Source: Epiperipatus broadwayi
Taxonomy: Eukaryota > Onychophora > Udeonychophora > Euonychophora > Peripatidae
Direction of reading: 5' to 3'
Assembly: GCA_028023455.1 (NCBI GenBank)
Contig: JAQFVV010012507.1
Coordinates: forward strand, 3,018,901-3,082,900
DNA: 64,000 bases
Both the position numbers and the translations under genes were made by a program. Below the pieces are notes generated by a model. It was given only the letters and a program-made list of their open reading frames with translations. It searched no databases and had not been told where the DNA came from. Positions 13,487-25,254 of this stretch are shown here, one piece after another; within the stretch, counting starts at the first letter, position 1; each line of letters opens with the position of its first letter.

Positions 13487-15074
13487 TACAGCTTTAACTG
13501 AATATTATCTCTTTTTTTTTAAATTTTCATTTTCTTTTATGTTCTAAATGCTTTCTTTTATTTAAAATGATTATGTATAATAAATGAAATCCTTTACTTA
13601 GAAATTAGATTGTTTGATATTTATCTAGTGCGGTATTTCCTATAAACTTTCCTATGTATAATTTACTGCCAAGATCTATAAAGTTCAATGGACAATTCCC
13701 ATTGTTAATTATTTCCTATTCAAGTTATAGTGGAAAATCATATCCGGTCACAAATTAGTGAAAGATAAAAGTCCATTGAGCTTGATATTTTATTTGATTT
13801 TTTGTAAACAACAAGTTTTACTTTTTGTTAGGAACATTCTCTATGTGCTGATATTGGAGACATAAAGGTATTTAAAGGTTATTATAACACTTGCTTGGAT
13901 TTTATAATATAATTGATATGTAAATGGCAATTAAAAGCTACATTTAATTACCAATTAGTTAAATTAATAGTGGTCATCATGTGACAATATTTCATGAATA
14001 CTGTTAAAATTTATCTCTGCAAATTATTTAGAAACATATTTTATTAGTTGGAAACTTGGGAATTTATACAAATAAGTAGGAGTCTGCAATTGTGCCTGAC
14101 TTAGGTATCTTGTGCTTGGTCAGACTCTAGATACTTTTGCTTGGCTTCTGAGTTTTGTTGAATGGATACATGCTTTTGATCAGTACAATATATATATATA
14201 TATATTGTAATGGTCATATCTGTACAATCACACAACAAAATCCAGAGTTTTAGTAAATTATCCCAAGGCTGATCGAAATGAGGTTGTTGAAACCCTGAAT
14301 CCTAATGCTCAAAGATTTACTACCTTATGGATGACATATATGAGGCTTCATCAGTATTTTCTTAATTCACGTGCTGGCAGTAGCACATCGGTAAAACATG
14401 AGACTATGAAAAATTGACATATTTCAAAGTATAGCTATATAGGTGTAGCATGACCATCATTACCAAATTTGGATTGTGATTCATGATAACTAAATGCTAA
14501 TAGTTAACTAATTAATAATGAGCAAAATTGAGACACTAAGCAGAAGTTAAAGTTTAAATAAATTTAATAAAATCCAAAATGTAAATAACAAAGTAAATAA
14601 AAGAAAATAATAAAGTTACAATATGATCATAACTGAAACACAGGCTTATTCTATACCTGTGTCTATATATGTAATATATAGGGTATATGAGCACAGACTT
14701 TCAGATGACCCATCACTCTGCACTCTATCTAATAACACTGACACACTCAAGCACATATATGCTGAAAAGATAAATAATCACCAATATACATATTTCATGC
14801 TAAACCAGCAATCATCAGTTGGTCCAGTTTATCATCTCCCACACATACATACTATAAGTGTTCAGATATATATTAAGATAGACAATCTTCATACTTTAAT
14901 GGACAGGCTCCAATCTACTACACCCTCCAACTCTTCAACTGTCCATCCAATTGAAAATCTGATGATGGAATGCTCACTCACAGGTGATTATTCTAGGGGT
15001 TACAATTTATTAATATTTGATGTTTTAGTTCACACACAGGTGATGATTCTAGGGATACAAGCAGTTTTGGTTTA

Positions 15075-15785
15075 CATATATATATATGTTAAAACGAAGA
15101 TTTGCACGGGTTAAATATATAAAATACATATTTTGCGGGTTCATCCGTGTTAAAAACTTTTAATATCAATATACTGACGTTTCGACTTGGTCACACAAGC
15201 CATCCACAGAGTTATAAAAAGGTAGAAAGACGGTTGTAGAGGCGCTACAATCACTGGTTTGAATAAAACATTAAAAATCCCACCAATAGCAAAAATGTTA
15301 AATTTAAGAATGTTTTTTAAAGAAATCTTTCCAAATAGGAGGAAGTTTGCACGTATCATCTCGCTTATTGATACAATCTGGCCTTTTAAGTATCTCAATG
15401 GCTTCTCTGATTTTGCATTGGTAGAGATTATCACATCTGGATATGATCTGGATCATATCCAGATGTGATAATCTCTACCAATGCAAAATCAGAGAAGCCA
15501 TTGAGATACTTAAAAGGCCAGATTGTATCAATAAGCGAGATGATACGTGCAAACTTCCTCCTATTTGGAAAGATTTCTTTAAAAAACATTCTTAAATTTA
15601 ACATTTTTGCTATTGGTGGGATTTTTAATGTTTTATTCAAACCAGTGATTGTAGCGCCTCTTCAACCGTCTTTCTACCTTTTTATAACTCTGTGGATGGC
15701 TTGTGTGACCAAGTCGAAACGTCAGTATATTGATATTAAAAGTTTTTAACATGGATGAACCCGCAAAATTTGTATTTTATATATA
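15075..15785. mobile_element. Palindrome of two inverted 3' ends of PLE-1
   Basis: Arms of about 330 bp (about 15116-15448 and 15451-15783) are reverse complements with very few mismatches, separated by only two bases (TG at 15449-15450). Each arm matches the last ~330 bp of the PLE at 48.04-48.37 kb. In the right arm the end of the endonuclease frame is readable (CKIREAIEIL then LPPIWKDFF), followed by 3' UTR with the GAAACGTC motif. PLE tail sequence also continues left of the arm (about 15075-15115, minus strand). No reverse transcriptase is present. The apparent long frames on both strands are mirror images of one sequence and are not genes. Confidence 0.85.
15688..15725 (+). ncRNA. Hammerhead-like motif in PLE-1 3' end (degenerate core)
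   Basis: CTGTGGA (15690-15696) is followed by one extra base, a 6-bp stem (GGCTTG / CAAGTC with one G-U pair), then GAAA (15716-15719) and CGTC. The layout matches the CUGANGA - stem II - GAAA part of hammerhead ribozymes, which are known from PLEs. Here the core has T for A at its fourth position, and there is an extra base before the stem. An inverted copy lies in the left arm (about 15174-15211). Activity is doubtful. Confidence 0.35.
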
Positions 15786-16181
15786 TATATATATTGATTT
15801 AATTTGCTTATGATAATCTATGCCTAGTTTATGCTATATTTTTAAATTTAGATTTGCTTTAGGCAGCTAGTAGAAGTGATTATCATTACTTGTAAATATT
15901 TTATTTAATATGTATCATTTAACATATTCTCTGTTTCAGATCAATGCTGAAATATAAATTATTATGGTGGGATCAACTGATGATAGGCAGTAAGGTGGTT
16001 ACAAAGTATATAATCTGAGTCTGTGCATCCCAAATGTGTGCTTGCTTGCAGGATTTGTTACCAAGTAACCGGTTCCCTAAACACTCTACCCATTGCTGTA
16101 AAAAAACAACCTTTTAGTCCAGGTGATTGAACAACTAATTATAATATTCTGCATCCTCATGCTCTAGTCCTAATTATGAAG

Positions 16182-16275
16182 AATGGGGTGGCCCTTAAAA
16201 TCTATGATCATCTGAAGAAGATAGTTGTCTGAACCAAGAGTAATGGGGTGGCTCTTAAAACCTATGCCCATTGGA
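16182..16275. repeat. Imperfect 60-bp tandem duplication
   Basis: AATGGGGTGGCCCTTAAAA at 16182 recurs as AATGGGGTGGCTCTTAAAA at 16242, a period of 60 bp. The copies diverge after about 35 bases. No function is visible. Confidence 0.6.
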
Positions 16276-17190
16276 AGCATATTATATACAACAACAAGTA
16301 TATACACTAATGAGTTTCCTAAGGATACACTCACCCCCCTGACTACATTATTATATAACAAAATATGACACAAAACAATACTTTCTTTTCATGAAACTAC
16401 TGTAAATCAGTTCATAATTTAGCATCTATAACTATGCTATTAAAGAAAAATTATGAATCTACTTTGCTAAACCAGCTATATAGGCATTTATATAACTCTA
16501 GGGAGACTGCAGCATATCTTGGATAATTATAATATTAAATTCTAGCTTTATGCTGTATTTCATCACTTCAGCTAAATATTAATTAAGTATTTCATTTAAA
16601 GCAAATCTATCTTAAAGTGTTTATAAGCTTTTAATTATAACACAACTAAGATTCAATTTAACCATTTCAGAAGGGATTGTTTGTGTGTTAATAAATGCAA
16701 AATTACATATGTGTGAGAATATCTAATCACTTCTCACTAATCATTTAACTACAAGTAAACTCCATTCTGAACAAACATAACACAAACAAATACATAATTG
16801 AAAAAAAAAATATTGGCATACATTTAACTAAAAGAAACATAAATTTAGAAATAAAATTTTATGTAAGTCAAATCTGAAATTTGGCTTTATTTGCTTAGTT
16901 TAAAAGGGAATGAAATAAAAGCCCAAATTAGATTAACTCAGTTTAATATCAGTTTGATTTATTTACAAAATTATTAATAAAAGCAAATATTATTATTAGG
17001 ATAAATTATGCAAAATAAGTTGGAAATATAAATATCAGTTAAAATCAATCAGGCAAGATTTACAATTAAAATAAAAGAAAATAAAATTTACATTTTAATT
17101 TATAAGTTTTGAATACACTAAATTATATTGGTCATTGATAATAAATTTAGCTAGCTTTAAGAGTTATGAAGTATAGTTTAAAAGTTAATT

Positions 17191-17571
17191 TTAAATTGAT
17201 GGAGATCTGTTACCACTATAACTTTTCTGCTGTGGCAAGGTGGTTTGGTCTTGAGCACTTTCTTTTGGGGGCATCAGCTTTTGCTTCATCTTCCTCCGCA
17301 TTCTATAGAATATCTTTTCAGGCTTGAAAGCAAGGAATTGCCTTTCTATCCCATCATCATTCACAATTTCACAAAAATTTTGCAAGTCACAAAAGAATAA
17401 GCTTGAGTGTCCCTTGAAGAAGGCTGCAGTAAGATTATATACTAGCTCACCACCTTCCTCCCCTTTCTTAGTAGTTTCAGATTTGTTTTTCAAATTAACT
17501 TGATATATTCTTGGAAATCTGGGATTCCTGCTGTTATTGATTTTTTTTACAGGTGGGTCTCATGATCTTGA
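17191..17571 (-). CDS. Unrecognised open frame, possible exon or old coding remnant
   Basis: On the minus strand a frame stays open for roughly 125 codons from a TGA near 17572 to a TAA at about 17191. Its composition is unusually balanced for this window: charged and polar residues, segments such as LVYNLTAAFFKGHSSLFFCD and IFYRMRRKMKQKLMPP, and a Pro/Gln/Ser-rich end. There is no ATG near the start of the open stretch. If real, it would be a terminal exon or part of a longer decayed gene. The upstream ~60 bases lie inside the 1.4-kb duplicated unit and recur near 18919, while the rest does not. I recognise no family. Confidence 0.22.
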
Positions 17572-17792
17572 TCAGGTTAATTTATTTTATTCATATTTGC
17601 TTTTAAAATCTATTTTTATTCTTAAAAATTTAAGCAGGTCAGAATACAGTGAGAAGGATTAATTTTTACTAAATTACCTTTTTTTTTTGAAAAACAAATC
17701 TAAAACTCTGAAAACATTTTATTATATATGTAACACATTTATATAATTTAACACTATATGCAGAAATATTATAATTTCAAATATTAATTTTA

Positions 17793-18498
17793 AATAAGCA
17801 TTTATTTTTATAGCGTCTGTATACAATTTGTAATTACATTCATATCGGCCTTTCAAGCCAATTGTGCAAACGCTTTGCGAGTGTTAAATAATAAATGAAT
17901 ACCCTCTGACCAATACAAGATATAGAATTTATGCAGGAATAAAAAGAATCCCTCTTATTCCTATGACTCAAATATTTATATATGAGCAAATCTGAAGTAC
18001 TGGCACAGAAGGTGTGACAATATAACAGTCACTTTAAATTACTATATACAATGTCTGAATGAATGATGCCAATGAAATTTTTTAGAATTTACTAAGCGTC
18101 ATTCCAACTGAAACTTAATCATATATATAACAATTGGCTTGAAAGGCCGATATGAATGTAATTACAAATTGTATACAGATGCTATAAAAATAAATGCTTA
18201 TTTATATATATGATTAAGTTTCAGTTGGAACGACGCTTAGTAAATTCTAGAAAATTTCATCGGCATCATTCATTCAGACATTGTATATAGTAATTTAAAG
18301 TGACTGTTATATTGTCACACCTTCTGTGCCAGTACTTCAGATTTGCTCATATATAAATATTTGAGTCATAGGAATAAGAGGGATTCTTTTTATTCCTGCA
18401 TAAATTCTACATCTTGTATTGGTCAGAGGGTATTCATTTATTATTTAACATTCGCAAAGTGTTTGCACAATTGGCTTGAAAGGCCGATATGAATGTAA
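17793..18498. mobile_element. Foldback element FB-1, copy 1
   Basis: Long inverted arms, about 17834-18128 and 18207-18499, pair with only a few mismatches. The outer ends read TTACATTCATATCGGCC and its complement. The centre (about 18129-18206) is an inverted copy of the sequence at the left end (17800-17862), giving a layout F-X-F'-X'. The 12-base word AATATTAATTTT occurs immediately left (17781-17792) and overlapping the right end (about 18498-18509), and may be a target-site duplication. I find no open frame. The element may be non-autonomous and mobilised by a PLE-like or other enzyme. Confidence 0.75.
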
Positions 18499-18630
18499 TA
18501 TTAATTTTCTAATAATATTCTAAATAAAGAAATTTTTTAATGTTTTAATCCTATAACATTATTTCTTTCCTGCATATATGTAGGTTCTGGTTACACATAC
18601 ATAGCATGTTTACAATTATTTACTCACTAG

Positions 18631-18631
<1 letters not shown>

Positions 18632-18688
<57 letters not shown>
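18632..18688. repeat. (TA)n array
   Basis: About 28 TA units lie in copy 1 of the 1.4-kb duplication. The matching site in copy 2 (about 20038-20050) holds only about 6-7 units, which shows array length change since duplication. Confidence 0.95.
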
Positions 18689-18691
<3 letters not shown>

Positions 18692-19197
18692 GAATTACTG
18701 ATTTTTTACATATAGCATATGTTTTTATACTGTATGCTAAAATATATGCACACATACATAACCAGTATAATTACATTTAAAATTAGCATAGTATATGAGG
18801 ATTTGAGTATAGGTATACATAAATAAATACTACTATAGTATATAGTAGGTGAAACAGCAAAATAGACAGATCTGACTGTTTCAATATATTGTATGACTTT
18901 GGTTTTTGAATAAACATAGAAATCTGGGATTCCTGCTGTTATTGATTTTTTTTACAGGTGGGTCTCATGATCTTGATCAGGTTAATTTATTTTATTCATA
19001 TTTGCTTTTAAAATCTATTTTTATTCTTAAAAATTTAAGCAGGTCAGAATACAGTGAGAAGGATTAATTTTTACTAAATTACCTTTTTTTTTTGAAAAAC
19101 AAATCTAAAACTCTGAAAACGTTTTATTATATATGTAACACATTTATATAATTTAACACTATATGCAGAAATATTATAATTTCAAATATTAATTTTA

Positions 19198-19902
19198 AAT
19201 AAGCATTTATTTTTATAGTGCCTGTATACAATTTGTAATTACATTCATATCGGCCTTTCAAGCCAATTGTGCAAACGCTTTGCGAGTGTTAAATAATAAA
19301 TGAATACCCTCTGACCAATACAAGATATAGAATTTATGCAGGAATAAAAAGAATCCCTCTTATTCCTATGACTCAAATATTTATATATGAGCAAATCTGA
19401 AGTACTGGCACAGAAGGTGTGACAATATAACAGTCACTTTAAATTACTATATACAATGTCTGAATGAATGATGCCGATGAAATTTTTTAGAATTTACTAA
19501 GCGTCATTCCAATTGAAACTTAATCATATATATAACAATTGGTCTGAAAGGCCGATATGAATGTAATTACAAATTGTATACAGATGCTATAAAAATAAAT
19601 GCTTATTTATATATATGATTAAGTTTCAGTTGGAATGACGCTTAGTAAATTCTAGAAAATTTCATCGGCATCATTCATTCAGACATTGTATATAGTAATT
19701 TAAAGTGACTGTTATATTGTCACACCTTCTGTGCCAGTACTTCAGATTTGCTCATATATAAATATTTGAGTCATAGGAATAAGAGGGATTCTTTTTATTC
19801 CTGCATAAATTCTACATCTTGTATTGGTCAGAGGGTATTCATTTATTATTTAACATTCGCAAAGTGTTTGCACAATTGGCTTGAAAGGCCGATATGAATG
19901 TA
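19198..19902. mobile_element. Foldback element FB-1, copy 2
   Basis: This is the counterpart of the foldback at 17793-18498, offset by 1403-1405 bp. It has the same arms, the same central inverted segment and the same flanking AATATTAATTTT. Because flanks and element are duplicated together, this copy arose by tandem duplication and not by a second insertion. Confidence 0.75.
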
Positions 19903-20282
19903 ATATTAATTTTCTAATAATATTCTAAATAAAGAAATTTTCTAATGTTTTAATCCTATAACATTATTTCTTTCCTGCATATATGTAGGTTCTGGTTACA
20001 CATACATAGCATGTTTACAATTATTTACTCACTAGTGATATATATATATATGCAGAATTACTGATTTTTTACATATAGCATATGTTTTTATACTGTATGC
20101 TAAAATATATGCACACATACATAACCAGTATAATTACATTTAAAATTAGCATAGTATATGAGGATTTGAGTATAGGTATACATAAATAAATACTACTATA
20201 GTATATAGTAGGTGAAACAGTAAAATAGACAGATCTGACTGTTTCAATATATGGTATGACTTTGGTTTTTGAATAAACATAT

Positions 20283-20703
20283 CAATGTTATCTTTTGACT
20301 GCAATTAGTATTAAACCATCAGAACATCAGATGATCACCTTTTCTTACTGTTATACAAGCTGTTAAAACAGTAGCAAGTTTTTCAACACCACAGTATTAC
20401 TTAGTGCAAGCTCTAATAATCAATAGGTGCTAGATGGTTGTGCATAATTATTTTATTCAGTCCCTTTTCATCCAACATTCCTATTTCCAAAGTTTTTTAC
20501 TAATAAAAGTCATCATCTAGAAATAGAGATTATGGTGTATAACCTTTTACCATTTACTGATTTTAGAGCTTGCAGTAGGTGACCTTTTTATGTAAAAACT
20601 TGCTGCTGTTTTAACAGCATATATATGAAAAAGTATATGAAAAAGAAAAGGTAATTACATGATCTTTTAATGGTTTAATACTAATCCTAGCTAAAGGATA
20701 ATA
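20283..20703. mobile_element. Foldback element FB-2
   Basis: Inverted arms of about 180 bp (about 20283-20460 and 20530-20703) are readable in matched blocks. AGTATTAAACCAT pairs with ATGGTTTAATACT, GCTGTTAAAACAG with CTGTTTTAACAGC, and TGCAAGCTCTAA with TTAGAGCTTGCA. The arms are older and more diverged than those of FB-1. No coding sequence is visible. Confidence 0.7.
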
Positions 20704-20939
20704 GTGAGTATTATTAAAAAACCAAAGAGATCAAAATATATACCTACTGAATTTTTTTCAGATTTGTATAATTGTACAAACAAATTAGCTTATACTGGAA
20801 AATATTAATATCTTTTAGTTTCACCTGATAGCTTTATAGTTAATTCAAAAAGTAAAGGTGGATACTAGAGGAGATGCATTAGCTCCAAAGACCAAAATAT
20901 ACTTTTCCCACATCCAAGGCTCCTCATTGACAAAAGCCA

Positions 20940-21320
20940 TTAGCCAGAAACTAGTCTAGTAATATTAAATAAAAAGCATTGAATAGGGATTATGATCTAT
21001 ACTCTTCTAACATCTATTGATTACTATAGCTTGCACTAGTATAACTGTTGTGTGGAAAAAAAACAGTATTGTTTTAACAGCATGTGTAAGCATAAGAAAA
21101 TATTATCATGTAATGTTTTAATGGTTTAATAACAGTCCTATCTAAAGGTTAATAGTGACTGTCATTATAATCAAAATATATAAATACTAAAGTGACTTTT
21201 AGATCTGTATGACTACATAGTAATATTAGCTTGAATTGAAAATCAGGTGTTTTCAATAGCTTTATAGTTAATTTAAAAAAATAAAGGGGTGGATGCTGAA
21301 GAAGATGATTTTTACTGATA
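20940..21320. repeat. Diverged tandem copy of FB-2 right arm and flank
   Basis: The order TTTTAACAGCAT, TTAATGGTTTAATA, CCTA.CTAAAGG, ATAGCTTTATAGTTAAT seen from 20609 to 20870 recurs from 21072 to 21290, a period of about 463 bp. The copies are clearly diverged, so this is an older duplication than the 1.4-kb one. Confidence 0.65.
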
Positions 21321-21439
21321 CTACAATGTCATTTTTGCAATATAATTATTAATTCTAAATGCCACTGGTATAATTTTTAAAATAAATTATGTACAATCAG
21401 TATACTCACATATTATGTTTTGTTATTGATCAGTGTTAG

Positions 21440-22980
21440 CTTCAGATGCCTGTTTGTACCACCCTAGACAGTCTGTCACCTTAATAGATTTAATTTACTA
21501 CTCTTTGGAATTTCATTTTTACCTGGATACATCTCTCCAACTTGTTCCTTTCTTGAACCCCATGCTCTCATGATTATGCTATCCTTAAATTTACAACCTC
21601 AGCTTTGTGCACAGATGAAATCTACCTCAAGAATTTTGTTTAAATCCACCACTCCAGAGGCAAAGCAAGGACCCAACTGCCCTGCTACATAGGTTCGAGG
21701 ATATTAACAAAACATTGAAAGAAATGCCACCTTCATCAGCCTCTGTTCAATCAATAATTACAATGAAGCAAATTTATACAGATATTCATCAAATTTCTGA
21801 TTGACTATCTGGTAACTAAGAGATCAAAGTTGTTTCTAGTGAAGACCTCATCACTTTTCAAAGAGCCATTTATATTGGGCTCTGAGTTGCCAAAATAGGT
21901 ATAAAACTTCCTTAGTGATTAAAGTGGGGGATGAAATCTTCATTGGAAACAACTTGATTGTTCAAATTTTAAATTACTATCAGAGCAAACTGGCAGATGC
22001 CATTTTATTCTCCTCAGCAGTTGGCACTACGGTCAGTGGTGAGATAATACATGGTATTATGGAGGCTGATGTGCTATCAAAGCTGGCCTCCTTGCCATAT
22101 AAAACACATTTAGGACTCTATGGAATTCCTAAATTCTTGGTTAAGCATCTAGAGGTATTCTAGATTTCTATCATTTATGGAATGATTAATCTTCTTGCCT
22201 TCAGGCCACTGGAAATTGATGACCTTTATCCTATAATCATTGTCTCATTTCTTAAGAGTGACACATTTCCATTATCTCTTGAAAACCTTAGACCAATTTC
22301 CATGATACCATTATTGACAAAATTAATTGAATCAATAGATAAAGATAAAATCCAGGATCAGGTTCTGCAATCCATTTAAAAATTCCAAATCACCAGGAAG
22401 GGTTCTTCTATAGTGGAGGCCCTAAGCCTCTTTAACCTAATTGTTGACCAGACCAGGAGGTTTAGAAGATCCAAACCAATAGTGGTGCAATTGGATATCA
22501 CTGGAATGTTAGATTCCATGAAAATTCAACATATTATATTGCTTCTTGGCAAATTGGATATTCTCCCTGGAATCATAAACATAATTTCAAATCTCATAAA
22601 CAATAGATAAATTGCAATTTCCTTAAATGGAAAAATCACAGACTATTTCAAACTTACCAAATCCATCCCACAGGGCTCTCTTCTAAGCATCCTACTCTTC
22701 ATCTTATACATGAATCTGCTCCCCAAATCCTCAGAACAGAGCCTTTCTGGATTATCCATCCCATCTATAAACAAAACATACATAAATCTGCTCCCCAAAT
22801 CCTAACAGAGCCTTTCTGGATTATCCATCCCATCTATAAACAAAAATATTAATTTCATTGCATATATGGATGACCTGGCTTGTTTTCTTGCCATCATGCA
22901 TATTCATACTGAAGCAGTCAATCTTAGCTTAAGATTGAGCTTCATGTTTCTACCTACTAACCTATTTTCAAACCTTATAT
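21440..22980 (+). pseudogene. LINE-A, 5' fragment: L1/Tx1-like reverse transcriptase remnant
   Basis: Successive frames give reverse transcriptase blocks in order. GIPKFLVKHLEVF at about 22118-22160 is followed by NLRPISMIPLLTKLIE near 22280, then IVVQLDITGMLDS (motif A region) near 22480. Next come SIPQGSLLSILLFILYM near 22665 and a YMDD box at 22863-22874. All blocks align in order with LINE-B, so the two belong to one family. Stops and frameshifts separate the blocks. The ORF1 and most of the endonuclease are missing; only a remnant of the region just before RT can be followed back to about 21440. Confidence 0.78.
22708..22847. repeat. 71-bp tandem duplication inside LINE-A
   Basis: The segment starting AATCTGCTCCCCAAATCC at 22713 recurs at 22784 with a two-base deletion near its start. 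It lies between the RT motif B region and the YMDD box, and adds codons that no working copy would have. Confidence 0.9.
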
Positions 22981-23269
22981 CCCATCCCACTCCTTTTGTC
23001 ATTTGTATATATTTTATGTATATATTTGAGATGCGCATCTAAGTTATAAAATTTTAACGTTTCAATAACATTTTTTAAAAATTATTATTAATTCTTTTTT
23101 ATTAATTATTAGTTCTTTTTTATTAAAGTATTATAAGTACAGCTTATATATATATAGGAGCAAAATACTAAAAAAATATTGATTTTTTTTTGTAAATATT
23201 TTATTATACGTCATTTTCTTTTTAAAGTACTTTTTCCTATTATACTCTATATTTTATATAATCCAAGAT

Positions 23270-23485
23270 GGAACAATGCAACTGTTAATTGTCTAAAAAT
23301 AATTAAAAGGTCAGAAACATTATTGTTTTAATCTGGGGAAGATAATTTTTAATTAATGTTTTTACTTAAAATGGGATTAAAATTAAAGATTTTCTTTTGT
23401 TATAAACATTTTTTTCAAATCTATTTCTAATCTGGAAATAGATTTGAATTTATTTTTGGACATTATCTAACAGTTGCATCTTTCA
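23270..23485. mobile_element. MITE-like inverted-repeat element
   Basis: Terminal inverted repeats CAATGCAACTGTTAATTGTC (from 23274) and its near complement, ending ...AACAGTTGCATC (to about 23481), enclose about 160 bp of non-coding sequence. Inside lies a separate perfect 14-bp hairpin: 23414-23427 pairs with 23435-23448 around a 7-base loop. The target-site duplication is not clear. Confidence 0.5.
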
Positions 23486-24059
23486 AAAACAATGAACTAT
23501 GTAATTAAAAGCATTCCAGAAATACCTGGGCAAAGTATAAATTTTCTACCCAGGGTGAATCCAAAACTCAAGCTAAATTAATGCTTTGAAACCTTATTTA
23601 TTTTATAAATGTTATTCAATTCTGAAAAGGTGACCAATTAGTTTTTTTTATAACTGCTAGTTTTATTTTTACATACTCTTAAAATATCAAATACAGTACT
23701 TAAATATTCTCAGTTGTTGTAAACTCCATGAAGATGGGATTGAATTATTTTAAATAGTAGAAAAAGGAAGGGGTAAATCTTAATGTTTCTTTTGCTAAAT
23801 AAAATCTTCAAGTATATTTTAGTAAATGAAATCTAAATCTCTCTCTATATATTATAACTGCATAGCATATTATTTGTCTGAATTATAGTACTCAAACAAG
23901 GATCATTTATTTTTAAAGCAGAAAAACTTATTCAATGTCATTAATGACATTTATCATTACTGCGTTACTGACATTCAACCTTATCTTCATGTTTACATAT
24001 ATGTGCTTCTTAATCTGGGGGTTATGACAAGTTTGAACACATAGATTTCTTCTCAAGCC

Positions 24060-24300
24060 TTGTCCTGAGAATTGTTAATCTTTCCAGGATCATTTATTCC
24101 GTATAAAATACCTCTGGCAGTTATTCCTGTAAGTTTGGCACACACTATGCATAACCATTTATGTCATATAAAAAGGCTTCTGGCAGTGATCCCTAAGTCT
24201 GGCACATGCTATACCTATCTACTTTCTTCATTAAAAAGGGGCCTACACATTGGATGATGTCCACAGCATGCCTATCCACTTGTTTTTCATCCAGAAGCAC
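24060..24300 (-). pseudogene. Possible decayed LTR-retrotransposon integrase fragment
   Basis: On the minus strand the order VDRHAVDII - GPF - DRY - LPEAF recalls the Ty3/gypsy integrase core start (VDIIGPL then RYILT, RYPEA). The match is short and contains extra codons and stops. The segment also holds an imperfect internal duplication of about 75 bp (CTCTGGCAGTTATTCCTG versus TTCTGGCAGTGATCCCT). This is tentative. Confidence 0.25.
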
Positions 24301-25254
24301 AACTTTTCCTGTTATTTCTTGGTTAATTATGTCAGCATCACAAACTTCTTTATATTATTTCTTTTGCTTCATGGCCCAGTTTTAATGCTCTAATATTAAA
24401 ATTGTGCTCTGCTTAAAATATATATAAATGCCAACTACTTCTATTTTTATTAATTAAATTTATTTCAGTCTTATACAATCCCACTATTGTAACTTATTTC
24501 TGTATTTAAGAGTATCTATAAGCCTTGGGGAAAAATAAAGCATTCTTCTTACCAGTGGTAATTAAAAGAATTTTCATTAAGTATTGTAATCATATAATCA
24601 AATATGTTTTCAAATGTATTTTATTTATTTTCATGACTGTAATGGCATGATCAGAGTTTGTATTTATCTGTAATGAATCTCAGAACACTCCCTGAAATAA
24701 TGTTAGTCACCATGTTTCAGAACCATAAATCAAAGCATTAATAGCAATTTTATGTAAATTCATCTAATAATCAATTGTCATCTTAATATTGGACCCACCA
24801 AAGATGTGTGCTTATTTATAATATATTATTTAGCTAATAAAAAGCATATGAGAAATAATAGCATGAATGACACTATGTAATTATCTACTATTTACTCATT
24901 CACGCACACACTAATGTTACCATTAAATCATAATGTATAATAATTTGTCATTATATTAAACTATATTTTTATTGTCTAACTTATTTGAGTAGTTCGAATT
25001 CCTCTTTTCTTCACTTCTAATAGTACAGCCATGCTTATATATATTTTACTTTACTCATAGTTAATAGATGTCTCATTTGTCTTCTTCGCTCTGCTAGTCA
25101 GGTTGGATTAAAAATTAATTCTTGTGTGGCATCATTGTTATGTTATCCATTAGGTGTTTGATCTGGGGCTTAGATAGTGGATTCGAATTCAGGCTGGTCC
25201 CTGACCTAAATCTCGGGCTTGACTGGGTTTGAAGTACATTTTGTGAGTTCCAGC

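Larger units (their letters stand above)
17514..20281. repeat. 1.4-kb tandem duplication containing foldback elements
   Basis: The unit that begins GAAATCTGGGATTCC at 17514 begins again at 18919. Both end in GGTTTTTGAATAAACAT (18901-18917 and 20263-20279). Copy 1 is 1405 bp and copy 2 about 1363 bp; most of the length difference is the TA array (18632-18688 versus about 20038-20050). The rest differs at only scattered positions, so the duplication is recent. Each unit carries one copy of foldback element FB-1. Confidence 0.93.
22985..25250. other. Insert or spacer separating the two LINE-A fragments
   Basis: About 2.3 kb without reverse transcriptase similarity separates the YMDD part of LINE-A from its C-terminal part. 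The right fragment begins with an MDKHVL stretch that may be a second, damaged YMDD region. This is either an insertion into one LINE or a junction of two fragments. The stretch includes a MITE-like inverted repeat and a possible LTR-element integrase remnant. Near 25170-25185 GGATTCGAATTCAGG resembles a polymerase III B box, but I see no A box. Confidence 0.5.

Noticed and set aside
14623-15114. 163-codon open frame on the plus strand
   Set aside because: It has an ATG and reasonable length, but there is no family resemblance. Its end runs through a TA array into the PLE-1 tail, and composition follows local simple words. Not supported as a gene.
15150-15749. Two pairs of open frames of 69 and 94 codons on opposite strands
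   Set aside because: They are mirror images produced by the palindrome and lie in PLE endonuclease-end and 3' UTR sequence read mostly out of frame.
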